Shown: positions 1 to 5,359 of the stretch, in pieces
Layout of the letters: every line of letters begins with the position of its first letter
How positions within the stretch are numbered: the first letter of the stretch is position 1
DNA from: an uncultured Slackia sp.
GTDB taxonomy: Bacteria; Actinomycetota; Coriobacteriia; Coriobacteriales; Eggerthellaceae
Assembly (NCBI GenBank): GCA_900553655.1
Contig: USEQ01000067.1
Coordinates: 1 to 7,018 of the forward strand
Direction: 5' to 3'
DNA: 7,018 nt
The notes under the pieces: model-generated
The model's input: only the letters and a program-made list of their open reading frames with translations
Told to the model about the DNA's origin: nothing
Databases searched by the model: none
Translations under genes and position numbers: made by a program

Positions 1-549
1 CTCAAGGGCCGCTACGGTCTTTTCGTTCAGGCCCCCAATGGCCACAACGGGCATGTCGACCGAACGGCATATTTCCAAAAGCGCATCAAGACAGACATCG
101 GCGGCTTCAGGCTTCGTCGCCGTTTTGAACAACGCACCTACGCCGAGATAGTCGGCGCCGGCCTCCGATGCCGCAAGGGCCTGATCGACCGTCTGCACGG
201 ACACGCCGACGATTTTATCGGGACCGAGAATCCGACGGGCTTCTTCGCAGGCAGCATCGCTCTGTCCTACATGCACGCCGTCAGCCTGCGCCACCGACGC
301 CGCCTCGAGGTCATCGTTCACGACGAAAGGAACGTTCCCCGGAATCACACGGCGCAGGCGGCTGTATTGCTCAACAAGCTCGCTCGTCGATGCGTGCTTG
401 TCCCTCAGCTGGACGAACGTTGCACCTCCCTCCACGGCCTCGAGGACGCATTCGTCCAACGTACGGCCTTCAAGCCACGAGGCGTCGGTAACGGCATACA
501 GTCGAAGCGTCTCGGGGTGACGGCGCAGGTATTCGCGAGGCGATTGCAT
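1..549 (-). CDS. thiE: Thiamine-phosphate synthase ThiE (partial, C-terminus beyond left edge)
   Basis: ThiE condenses HMP-PP with thiazole phosphate to form thiamine monophosphate in the cytoplasm. The window holds 183 codons from an ATG at 549; the family is usually about 210–220 residues, so roughly 30 C-terminal residues are missing. The TIM-barrel signatures are clear: YAVTD near residue 18, FVQLRDK at 45–51, FVVNDD at 75–80, ADGVHVGQSD at 89–98, GADYLGVGALFKTATK at 131–146 (the TxTK substrate loop) and the phosphate-binding VAIGG at 169–173. The ATG directly follows the TAG stop of thiM with no gap, and a GAGGTG ribosome-binding site lies 6 bases upstream inside the end of thiM, so translation is probably coupled. 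It should be controlled by the TPP riboswitch ahead of thiM. Its product is TMP, so making TPP also needs ThiL, or a phosphatase plus ThiN; neither ThiL nor ThiD is visible here. Confidence 0.96.
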   Translation of the reverse strand, partial: MQSPREYLRRHPETLRLYAVTDASWLEGRTLDECVLEAVEGGATFVQLRDKHASTSELVEQYSRLRRVIPGNVPFVVNDDLEAASVAQADGVHVGQSDAACEEARRILGPDKIVGVSVQTVDQALAASEAGADYLGVGALFKTATKPEAADVCLDALLEICRSVDMPVVAIGGLNEKTVAALE

Positions 550-1407
550 CTACGCCACCTCGAAAGCCGCGGCGTCGCGAGCGAGCGCCGCGCCGTCGAG
601 CAGGGAAAGCTCGTCCATGAGGTAGGTTGCGAAACTGCCCGTACCTCCCTGCATACGCTCAAGCTTAGCAGCGGCGCGCTGCCCTGCGACACCCATATGA
701 ACGACAGCCGCCAAAGCCGCACCTGCCGCATCCTCCTCGCGACGAGCGATATATGCGCCGGAAAGCGCCGAAAGCATGCATCCCGATCCGGTAATCCGAC
801 CTTGAAGGGGAGAGCCGTTGCGAACAGCGAACGCACGGTTCGCATCCGCCACGATATCGACAGGTCCGGTAATGGCGACGACGCACCCGGCACGCTCGGC
901 AAATTCGCGCGCGAACTGAGCAGCGGTTTCGACATTGGATTCGCCGACGATATCCTCGGGGTTGACATCGACCCCTTTCGTAGCGCTCGCGGCACCCGCA
1001 AGGGCTTTCACCTCGCTCATATTGCCGCGTACCAAAGCAATCGGCAAGGTCTCAAGAAGCGACCCCGCAACCTCAGTACGAAGCTTGGAGGCCCCCGCTC
1101 CTACCGGATCGAGAACGATAGGATGGCCGAGCTCGGCAGCCTTCGCCCCCGCCACCTTCATGGATTCGATGCTTCGCTGGTTCAGGGTTCCGATGTTGAT
1201 GACGAGCGCATCGCAAATGGACGTAATATCCTCGACGTCGGCAGGTTCGTCGCTCATGATGGGGCTTCCGCCTACGGCGAGCACCGCATTAGCGCAGCTT
1301 TCCACCGTGACATAGTTCGTGATGCAGTGGACAAGCGGAGCGGTCGCACGCACCGAATCGCACGAGGCGGATATGATGTCGTTGATTTCAGACAGAGGCA
1401 TTGCCAT
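550..1407 (-). CDS. thiM: Hydroxyethylthiazole kinase ThiM
   Basis: ThiM phosphorylates 4-methyl-5-(2-hydroxyethyl)thiazole, a thiazole salvage step that supplies ThiE. The protein has 285 residues, slightly longer than the usual 260–275. Visible motifs of the ribokinase-like fold are VHCITN at 26–31, the GGSPIM region at about 46–51, DPVGAG at 100–105, RGN at 127–129, and ITGSGCM with the catalytic-site cysteine at 210. I chose the ATG at 1407 because a purine-rich AGGGAG lies about 7 bases upstream; a second in-frame ATG at 1401 is possible. The frame stays open upstream to a TTG at 1437, but that codon lies inside the riboswitch aptamer and cannot be the usual start. The gene abuts thiE (TAG followed directly by ATG). 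A perfect TATAAT and a TPP riboswitch lie upstream, so expression should fall when TPP is abundant. Confidence 0.96.
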   Translation of the reverse strand: MAMPLSEINDIISASCDSVRATAPLVHCITNYVTVESCANAVLAVGGSPIMSDEPADVEDITSICDALVINIGTLNQRSIESMKVAGAKAAELGHPIVLDPVGAGASKLRTEVAGSLLETLPIALVRGNMSEVKALAGAASATKGVDVNPEDIVGESNVETAAQFAREFAERAGCVVAITGPVDIVADANRAFAVRNGSPLQGRITGSGCMLSALSGAYIARREEDAAGAALAAVVHMGVAGQRAAAKLERMQGGTGSFATYLMDELSLLDGAALARDAAAFEVA

Positions 1408-1409
1408 GT

Positions 1410-1500
1410 TTTCTCTCCCTTCGCTGGCATTACCCAAACAGGTTCATCGGGTCGGGGCGAATCAGCCCCCTCTCAGCCTGCTTAAGCAAGCTCCCCGCAC
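1410..1500 (-). ncRNA. TPP riboswitch (THI element) ahead of thiM–thiE
   Basis: Read on the minus strand, the stretch carries the THI-box core in the right order. GGGGAGC comes first, then GGCTGAGAGG (the pyrimidine-sensing CTGAGA), an optional hairpin GGGGC/GCCCC, GACCC, GAACCTG, and GGGTAATGCCAGCG with a following AGGGA. These match the conserved aptamer that binds thiamine pyrophosphate. No T-tracted terminator hairpin lies between the aptamer and thiM. The last conserved segment AGGGA is itself the likely ribosome-binding site of thiM, so control is most simply translational, by hiding that site when TPP is bound. The outer closing stem P1 is hard to draw by eye and may be weak or displaced, so the ends are approximate. 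Confidence 0.95.
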
Positions 1501-1506
1501 ACGCCG

Positions 1507-1533
1507 ATTATAGCCTCAGACTCGCACCGTCAC
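1507..1533 (-). promoter_or_regulatory. Probable promoter of the thiM–thiE transcript
   Basis: On the minus strand a perfect TATAAT lies at 1512–1507, so transcription would start near 1500, right at the 5' edge of the riboswitch. The best −35 candidate is GTGACG at 1533–1528 (4 of 6 matches to TTGACA) with a short 15-base spacer. The −35 overlaps the thiN stop codon. The −10 and its position are convincing; the −35 is weak. This would let thiM–thiE be transcribed independently of thiN. Confidence 0.6.
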
Positions 1534-2249
1534 GAGAAAAGATCGCATCTGGTGCGTTCTCGACACGCAATCGGCGCATTGCACTCGCATAGCATACGCA
1601 ACGAGGAGAGCGGCATGCTCGGAAGAACGACCATAAGCTCGCCTGAGCCGACACGTATACGTGCCGGCTTTCCGACGAATTCGTTGGAAAGCCCCAATGT
1701 CACATCATTGCTCAAAACGATATCCTCCACCTCGTACTTCAGCCCCGACTCCAGCACGCCCCGCGCGCAATCGCCCATGGAGAAGACCGACAGCACGCCT
1801 CGTTCGAATGCCGGCAACTCCAAGACGTTGAAGCCATGCGAAGAAAGAGGAACCATGACGCTCCCCTCCCCTATTGCAACGGCTTGCATCGCCCGTTTTG
1901 ACGCTCCGACGAGAGCTTGGCATGTTGCGAGCGTGTGGTCGATTCTGCCACCGAGCGCGCCGTAGACTGCCACGCGACGATATCCCCTCAAACGAGCCCA
2001 GTCGAGCGCCAGCGCCGTGTCGCTGTCGTCTTTCATGGCGGGGTGGCATTCCACGGCAACGTCTTGGGGTACGTATCCCAAGGAATCGAAATCCCCCAGT
2101 GCGAAATCCGGTTCTATGCCCGCCCGCGCCAACGAGGCATAGCCCCCGTCGACCGCAACCGTGCAGCCGAACGTTTCACGCGAAAAATGGGCAGCGTCAA
2201 AAGAAGCCGCCCCGACCAAAGCGCATTCGAATTCGATTTCTCGAGTCAT
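1530..2249 (-). CDS. thiN: Thiamine pyrophosphokinase ThiN
   Basis: ThiN transfers pyrophosphate from ATP to thiamine, giving the active cofactor TPP. The protein has 239 residues from the ATG at 2249, which has AAAGG 7 bases upstream. The frame runs back to 2327, but that extension lies in the RNase P RNA gene and is not used. Family motifs are VDGG at 33–36, GDFDS at 52–56, KDDSDT at 73–78 (acidic metal/ATP site), GALGGRIDH at 97–105, GLKY at 169–172 and SNE at 188–190 in the thiamine-binding C-terminal domain. After the usual last strand (ELMVVLPS, to about 211) there is a Cys/Arg-containing tail of about 28 residues not typical of the family. The gene is divergent from rnpB and sits upstream of, not behind, the TPP riboswitch of thiM–thiE. 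A possible minus-strand −10 (TATTGT at 2283–2278) has no good −35. Confidence 0.94.
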   Translation of the reverse strand: MTREIEFECALVGAASFDAAHFSRETFGCTVAVDGGYASLARAGIEPDFALGDFDSLGYVPQDVAVECHPAMKDDSDTALALDWARLRGYRRVAVYGALGGRIDHTLATCQALVGASKRAMQAVAIGEGSVMVPLSSHGFNVLELPAFERGVLSVFSMGDCARGVLESGLKYEVEDIVLSNDVTLGLSNEFVGKPARIRVGSGELMVVLPSMPLSSLRMLCECNAPIACRERTRCDLFS

Positions 2250-2252
2250 ATT

Positions 2253-2282
2253 TCGACCTTTCTTTGCAAACGATGCTACAAT
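2253..2282 (+). promoter_or_regulatory. Probable promoter of rnpB
   Basis: The −10 candidate TACAAT is at 2277–2282 and the −35 candidate TCGACC (4 of 6 to TTGACA) at 2253–2258, with an 18-base spacer. Transcription would then begin around 2289–2292, where the P1 stem of RNase P RNA starts. The −10 is good and correctly placed; the −35 is weak and overlaps the ribosome-binding region of the divergent gene thiN. Confidence 0.55.
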
Positions 2283-2291
2283 AGCACGGCT

Positions 2292-2642
2292 ATGCGGGCC
2301 GGACGGTCGCGTGAGATACGCTCTCATGAGGAAAGTCCGGGCTTCCAGAGGCAGGATGCCGGCTAACGGCCGGGCGGGGAAACCCGACGGAAAGTGCTGC
2401 AGAAAAGAAAACTCCCACTGGCGCGAATCGCGTTAAGGGAAAAGCTGAGAAGGTGCGGTAAGAGCGCACCAGCACGCTGGCAACAGCGTGGCTTGGTAAA
2501 CCCCATCCGAAGCAAGGGCGAATAGGCATGCGACACGGCGCGCCTCTCCGTGCATGCGGGTAGCCTGCTCGAGACGTGCGGTAACGTACGCCCAAGATAA
2601 ATGGCCGTCTTCGAAGACAGAACCCGGCTTACAGGCCCGCTA
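2292..2642 (+). ncRNA. rnpB: RNase P RNA, bacterial type A
   Basis: This is the catalytic RNA of RNase P, which trims the 5' leaders of tRNA precursors with the RnpA protein. The ends pair: GCGGGCC at 2294–2300 with GGCCCGC at 2634–2640 (P1). P2 pairs GACGG at 2302–2306 with CCGTC near 2605. A short P3 hairpin pairs 2310–2316 with 2322–2328. Conserved core blocks are GAGGAAAGTCCGGGCT starting at 2328, GGGGAAACCCGACGG near 2378, the P12 hairpin GGTGCG/CGCACC near 2452–2471, the L15 segment GGTAAACCCC with the GGT that pairs with the tRNA CCA end, GAAGCAAGGGCGAATAGG, and the 3' ACAGAACCCGGCTTACAGGCCCGC region ending at 2640. The total of about 350 bases and the block order match the ancestral (type A) architecture. 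It runs against the flanking genes and ends at a terminator about 10 bases later. Confidence 0.98.
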
Positions 2643-2652
2643 CGGCAAAAGA

Positions 2653-2684
2653 AAAGCTCCCTCTCGGGAGCTTTCTTCTTTTTC
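2653..2684. terminator. Bidirectional intrinsic terminator shared by rnpB and the division operon
   Basis: A perfect 9-bp stem pairs AAAGCTCCC (2653–2661) with GGGAGCTTT (2666–2674) around a 4-base loop. On the plus strand it is followed by CTTCTTTTTC, ending rnpB. On the minus strand the loop reads GAGA, a GNRA tetraloop, and the stem is followed by TCTTTTG, ending the transcript that contains divIVA. It sits 11 bases after RNase P RNA and about 30 bases after the divIVA stop, so one hairpin fits both converging units. Confidence 0.9.
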
Positions 2685-2696
2685 GGCAAAACGACG

Positions 2697-2713
2697 ATCG
2701 ACGATTAGTCGAT
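2697..2713. repeat. Inverted repeat across the divIVA stop codon
   Basis: ATCGAC at 2697–2702 and GTCGAT at 2708–2713 are perfect 6-bp arms separated by 5 bases. The divIVA stop TAA (2707–2705 on the minus strand) lies in the loop. There is no adjacent T-run, so it is not a terminator in its own right. The function is unknown and chance is possible. Confidence 0.5.
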
Positions 2714-3547
2714 ATCGCCCAAATCGAACGCATCGGAGGCGTCGCCGTAGCCACTCAGATCCTTTTCGACCACGGAAGGCTTCGGAGTTGCGGGAACAGT
2801 GACAGGCGTCGCGGGCGCAGCCGCCGCAGGAGCGGTATAGCTCGGGGCTACGGCACCAGTCACGCCTGCAGGAGCGGGCTTATGAACAGGAGCCTGCGTG
2901 GGGCTTGCAAAGCGAGCATGTGCACGCTTCTTTCCGTCCTTCTTGGCAAGCTCATCCTCGACGTCATCGAGCTTGGCATTGGCATCCTCGATGAACGCCT
3001 TGAGGGATTCGGCATACATCTCGCAGGTCTGTTTGTGAGACTGGTCGAGCTCCTCGATCGCCTCTTCAATCTTTTCTTTCTCGGCGTTGGCGCGATCGAT
3101 GATGCCGGCGGCATCCGCCTCGGCGTCGGACTTGATGCGCTTTGCCTCGCTATTCGCCGCATCGATGACCTCTTTGGCGGAGCGCTGAGCGGTAACGAGC
3201 GCGTTCGCAATCGCGGACGCATCATTTTCCTGCTCGGCAAGCTTGCGCTCGAGTTCTGCGATGCGCTCGTCTTTCTCATCCGCCGAAAGCGGCTGAGAAG
3301 ACTCGTCTTCTTGCTTCTCCTCAGGCTGAGCCATAGGGGGCTCGGCGAAAGCGGCGTCCATGTCCATCGGCTCTTCCTCGTAGGAAGCCTGCGCATGAAG
3401 CTGTGCGGTCAGCTCTTCGATTTCAGCATTCAACCCGTCGATTTCCGCAGCGACATGCTCGAGGAATACATCGACCTCGTCAACATCGTAGCCTTTGCGA
3501 TCGACCGTGAAGCTCTGATTGTGGATTTCTTCGGAAGTGATGGCCAT
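2705..3547 (-). CDS. divIVA: DivIVA/Wag31-family polar and septal coiled-coil protein
   Basis: DivIVA-family proteins sit on curved membrane at the poles and septum and organise growth and division machinery; in actinobacteria (Wag31) they guide polar growth. The protein has 280 residues. The N-terminal membrane-targeting domain spans about 1–55, with the family signature SFTVDRKGYDVDEVDVFLEHV at about 12–32, including an exposed phenylalanine that may insert into the membrane. An acidic linker follows, then a long coiled coil (about 90–205) rich in A/E/K with repeats such as AKEVIDAANSEAKRI. The C-terminal part is rich in Ala, Pro and Thr and ends in an acidic segment DAFDLGDID. The ATG at 3547 has a strong AAGGAG 6 bases upstream. 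It is the last gene of the division operon, 33 bases after yggT and ahead of the bidirectional terminator. Confidence 0.95.
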   Translation of the reverse strand: MAITSEEIHNQSFTVDRKGYDVDEVDVFLEHVAAEIDGLNAEIEELTAQLHAQASYEEEPMDMDAAFAEPPMAQPEEKQEDESSQPLSADEKDERIAELERKLAEQENDASAIANALVTAQRSAKEVIDAANSEAKRIKSDAEADAAGIIDRANAEKEKIEEAIEELDQSHKQTCEMYAESLKAFIEDANAKLDDVEDELAKKDGKKRAHARFASPTQAPVHKPAPAGVTGAVAPSYTAPAAAAPATPVTVPATPKPSVVEKDLSGYGDASDAFDLGDID

Positions 3548-3575
3548 AACAGCTCCTTAACGCTTATTCAATGCC

Positions 3576-3590
3576 GATTCTTAAAGAATC
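3576..3590. repeat. Inverted repeat across the yggT stop codon
   Basis: GATTCTT at 3576–3582 and AAGAATC at 3584–3590 form a perfect 7-1-7 palindrome. The yggT stop TAA (3583–3581) is at its centre, about 29 bases before the divIVA start. As RNA it could form only a weak A/U-rich stem with a 5-base loop. The function is unknown. Confidence 0.5.
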
Positions 3591-3835
3591 ATGACGATTA
3601 GACGTACAGCGAATTGTAATACAAGCAGGGCGAAAATCGGCGATATGTCGACCATCCCGCCGATTGGCGGAATGAATTTCCTGAACAGGTTCAAGAAAGG
3701 ATCGCAGACCCTGCCGAGAACGGTATCGATATCAGCGATGATGCCGCTCTTCTGGGGAATCCATGACATAAGCACGTACACGAACAGAATCATCGTGTAC
3801 ACGTCAGCCAGAGAAACGATGAAATACTCGAGCAT
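3581..3835 (-). CDS. YggT-family small integral membrane protein
   Basis: This 84-residue protein matches the YggT (YlmG) family, found next to sepF and divIVA in many Gram-positive and cyanobacterial genomes. The plastid relatives are linked to nucleoid and membrane organisation; the bacterial role is not firmly established. Two hydrophobic segments are visible, about residues 5–25 and 62–83. They flank a soluble middle with the family pattern DPFLNLFRKFIPPIGGMVDISPIF at about 45–68. The ATG at 3835 directly follows the sepF stop TAG at 3838–3836, with AGGGA about 10 bases upstream inside sepF, so translation is probably coupled to sepF. divIVA follows after 33 bases. The family call is secure; the function is inferred from position only. 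Confidence 0.92.
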   Translation of the reverse strand: MLEYFIVSLADVYTMILFVYVLMSWIPQKSGIIADIDTVLGRVCDPFLNLFRKFIPPIGGMVDISPIFALLVLQFAVRLIVMIL

Positions 3836-4627
3836 CTACATCAGTCCCTGATCGCGAAGACGCGACGTCTCGCCCTCGGTCAGGCCGGCGCCGCGAGTGA
3901 TCGCGAACACGTGACCGGACACGCACTCGACACGCGCATCAAGCGCGCATGCAACGCCGAAGCTGAAATCCAGAATGCGCTTGCCCAGCTCTTCAGGGGT
4001 CGTGCGCAAAGAGAGCACCGCGACATCTCCCGATTTAAGGATTTTCGCAATGCGCTCAGCATCCGCATAGCTTTCAGGCTTGATAACCGTCAGAATGCGC
4101 GTGGCGCGCGCAACGACGCGAGGCTCAGAAGCAACCGCTGGCATGGAAGGCACGGAGGAGAGCTCCTGAGCAGCAAAGGCGCCTGTCTGAGCGGCAGGGC
4201 TTTCGGCGGAAACGGCAGGCGCGCTCCTGCGAATAACGCCCGTATCGGAGGGTGCATGCGTCGGGTCGAACAGTCCGTTCAAACCGGGAGAACGCTGCTC
4301 GTCGGTCTTAGGAGCAACGAAGTCGCAATGCTCCTGGGACGCCTCGTCCGCATGCTCATTCGGAGTATACTGCGTATGGGCGCGCACATCATCGGCCGTA
4401 ACGAGCTTGGGCATCTGAGGAGCGAAAGACGCCGTCTTTGCAGCGCTCTGATTGGCTTCTTTGGCGTAATCAGCCGAATCGTCGAAAGCGTACTCTCCGA
4501 AGTCCTCCGTCTCAAAATCATCGTAGGAATTATCGCGCACGGAAGAGGACCCATGACGGGGTCGCGGAGTATCCTTGAATCCCAGGCGATCCTTCAAATC
4601 GTCGAATTTTGGAATCTTCAAATCCAT
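3836..4627 (-). CDS. sepF: Cell division protein SepF
   Basis: SepF tethers FtsZ filaments to the membrane and is the main such anchor in actinobacteria, which generally lack FtsA. The protein has 263 residues. The N-terminus (about 1–18, MDLKIPKFDDLKDRLGFKD) looks like an amphipathic membrane-binding helix. A long, acidic, Ala/Pro/Ser-rich linker (about 20–175) follows. The SepF fold is at about 177–250, with VIKPESYADAERIAKILKSG, then VAVLSLR, then the diagnostic KRILDFSFGVACALDA. Two usual spots are divergent: the common VxNL strand reads VLSL, and the FxxxP strand reads VFAITRGAGL. The ATG at 4627 has AGGTGG about 8 bases upstream. The gene starts 30 bases after yggS and abuts yggT. The FtsZ C-terminal peptide that SepF binds is encoded at the head of the same operon. 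Confidence 0.94.
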   Translation of the reverse strand: MDLKIPKFDDLKDRLGFKDTPRPRHGSSSVRDNSYDDFETEDFGEYAFDDSADYAKEANQSAAKTASFAPQMPKLVTADDVRAHTQYTPNEHADEASQEHCDFVAPKTDEQRSPGLNGLFDPTHAPSDTGVIRRSAPAVSAESPAAQTGAFAAQELSSVPSMPAVASEPRVVARATRILTVIKPESYADAERIAKILKSGDVAVLSLRTTPEELGKRILDFSFGVACALDARVECVSGHVFAITRGAGLTEGETSRLRDQGLM

Positions 4628-4651
4628 CTGTGTTCCACCTTATCCGTCAAA

Positions 4652-4666
4652 GCGGGATTATCCCGC
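4652..4666. repeat. Inverted repeat across the yggS stop codon
   Basis: GCGGGAT at 4652–4658 and ATCCCGC at 4660–4666 form a perfect 7-1-7 palindrome centred on the yggS stop TAA (4660–4658). In RNA it would fold as a GCGGG/CCCGC stem with a 5-base loop ATAAT holding the stop codon. It lies about 25 bases before the sepF ATG and has no T-run, so a terminator role is unlikely. Confidence 0.55.
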
Positions 4667-5359
4667 ATAGTCGTCGCTAAAGATTGCACGTCCGACACGA
4701 ACCATGGTAGCCCCTTCGGGAATGGCTTCGAGATAATCGTCGCTCATCCCCATTGAAAGTTCACGGAGAACCATATCCGTCATGCCGCTTGCGGCAAGTT
4801 TCGAATTCATCGTATCACGCAGGATGGCCAAATCGGCAAACGTAGCACGAGCACTTCGCAAATCCCCCCGAAGAGCCATGGTCATAAGCCCTCTGACACG
4901 CACATGCTTCAATCCGTGGCAGAACGCAAGCATCTCGAACAATGCATCAGGCTCGAGCCCCTGCTTGTTTTCCTCCCCGTCGTTAACTTCGATCAGAACG
5001 TCTTGTATGATGCCGGCCTTCGCGGCCAATGAATCGATTTTCTCGGCATGCTTTCGTTCGTACAGCGAATGGATCAAACATGCGCGTCCCACGACAGACG
5101 GCAGTTGACGAGATTGGATATTGCCGATGAAATGCCAACGCTCCCGTGGAAACGCCTCGAATTTCCGAACGAGCTCTGCAGGGCGGTTTTCTCCGAAATC
5201 GTGCACGCCGGCCGCAATAGCTTCTTCCACCGCATCAAGGTCCACCGTCTTGGAGACGGCGATGATGCAAACGTCTTTGCGATCACGACCGCACGCATCG
5301 CACGCTTGGGCGACCTTATGCTCAACGAGCCCATATCGCTGTTGCAACGACATACGCAA
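4658..5359 (-). CDS. yggS: YggS/PROSC-family pyridoxal-phosphate homeostasis protein
   Basis: This family binds pyridoxal 5'-phosphate and keeps free PLP balanced; it has the fold type III barrel of alanine racemase but no known enzymatic activity. The protein has 233 residues, typical for the family. Motifs are AVSKT with the PLP-binding lysine at about 37, FGENR at 55–59, WHFIGNIQ at 75–82, VRGLMTM at about 155–161, LSMGMSDD at 201–208 and VRVGRAIF at 220–227. The usual Asn-Lys after the IGxxQ motif is Arg-Gln here. The start is ambiguous: a TTG at 5359 directly follows the pgeF TGA and has AGAAGG at 7 bases; an in-frame ATG at 5353 has only a 13-base spacing. I list the TTG because of the ribosome-binding site, but the ATG is quite possible. 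The gene sits in the division cluster as in many Gram-positive genomes. Confidence 0.95.
   Translation of the reverse strand: MRMSLQQRYGLVEHKVAQACDACGRDRKDVCIIAVSKTVDLDAVEEAIAAGVHDFGENRPAELVRKFEAFPRERWHFIGNIQSRQLPSVVGRACLIHSLYERKHAEKIDSLAAKAGIIQDVLIEVNDGEENKQGLEPDALFEMLAFCHGLKHVRVRGLMTMALRGDLRSARATFADLAILRDTMNSKLAASGMTDMVLRELSMGMSDDYLEAIPEGATMVRVGRAIFSDDYAG

Noticed and set aside
1408..1437. Upstream TTG start for thiM
   Set aside because: The codon lies inside the conserved GGGTAATGCC part of the TPP aptamer and has no ribosome-binding site; the ATG at 1407 is well placed.
271..1485. 404-codon open frame on the plus strand
   Set aside because: It is antisense to thiE and thiM and crosses the riboswitch. 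The minus-strand frames have unmistakable family motifs; this one has none and is a by-product of GC-rich codon use.
2250..2327. Upstream extension of thiN to 2327
   Set aside because: It runs through the rnpB promoter and the first part of the RNase P RNA. The ATG at 2249 has AAAGG at the right distance and starts the conserved domain.
2161..2802. Short open frames on both strands across rnpB
   Set aside because: The region is explained by the RNase P RNA with its paired ends and conserved blocks; the frames have no protein signature.
4622..4650. TTGACG upstream of sepF as a −35 promoter element
   Set aside because: At 17 bases the −10 position would be ATGGAT at the sepF start codon, a poor match, and the transcript would lack the start.
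2882..4756. Long plus-strand frames opposite divIVA, sepF and yggS
   Set aside because: They are mirror frames of well-supported genes. The hydrophobic-looking translation at 2882–3601 arises from antisense reading of a coiled coil.
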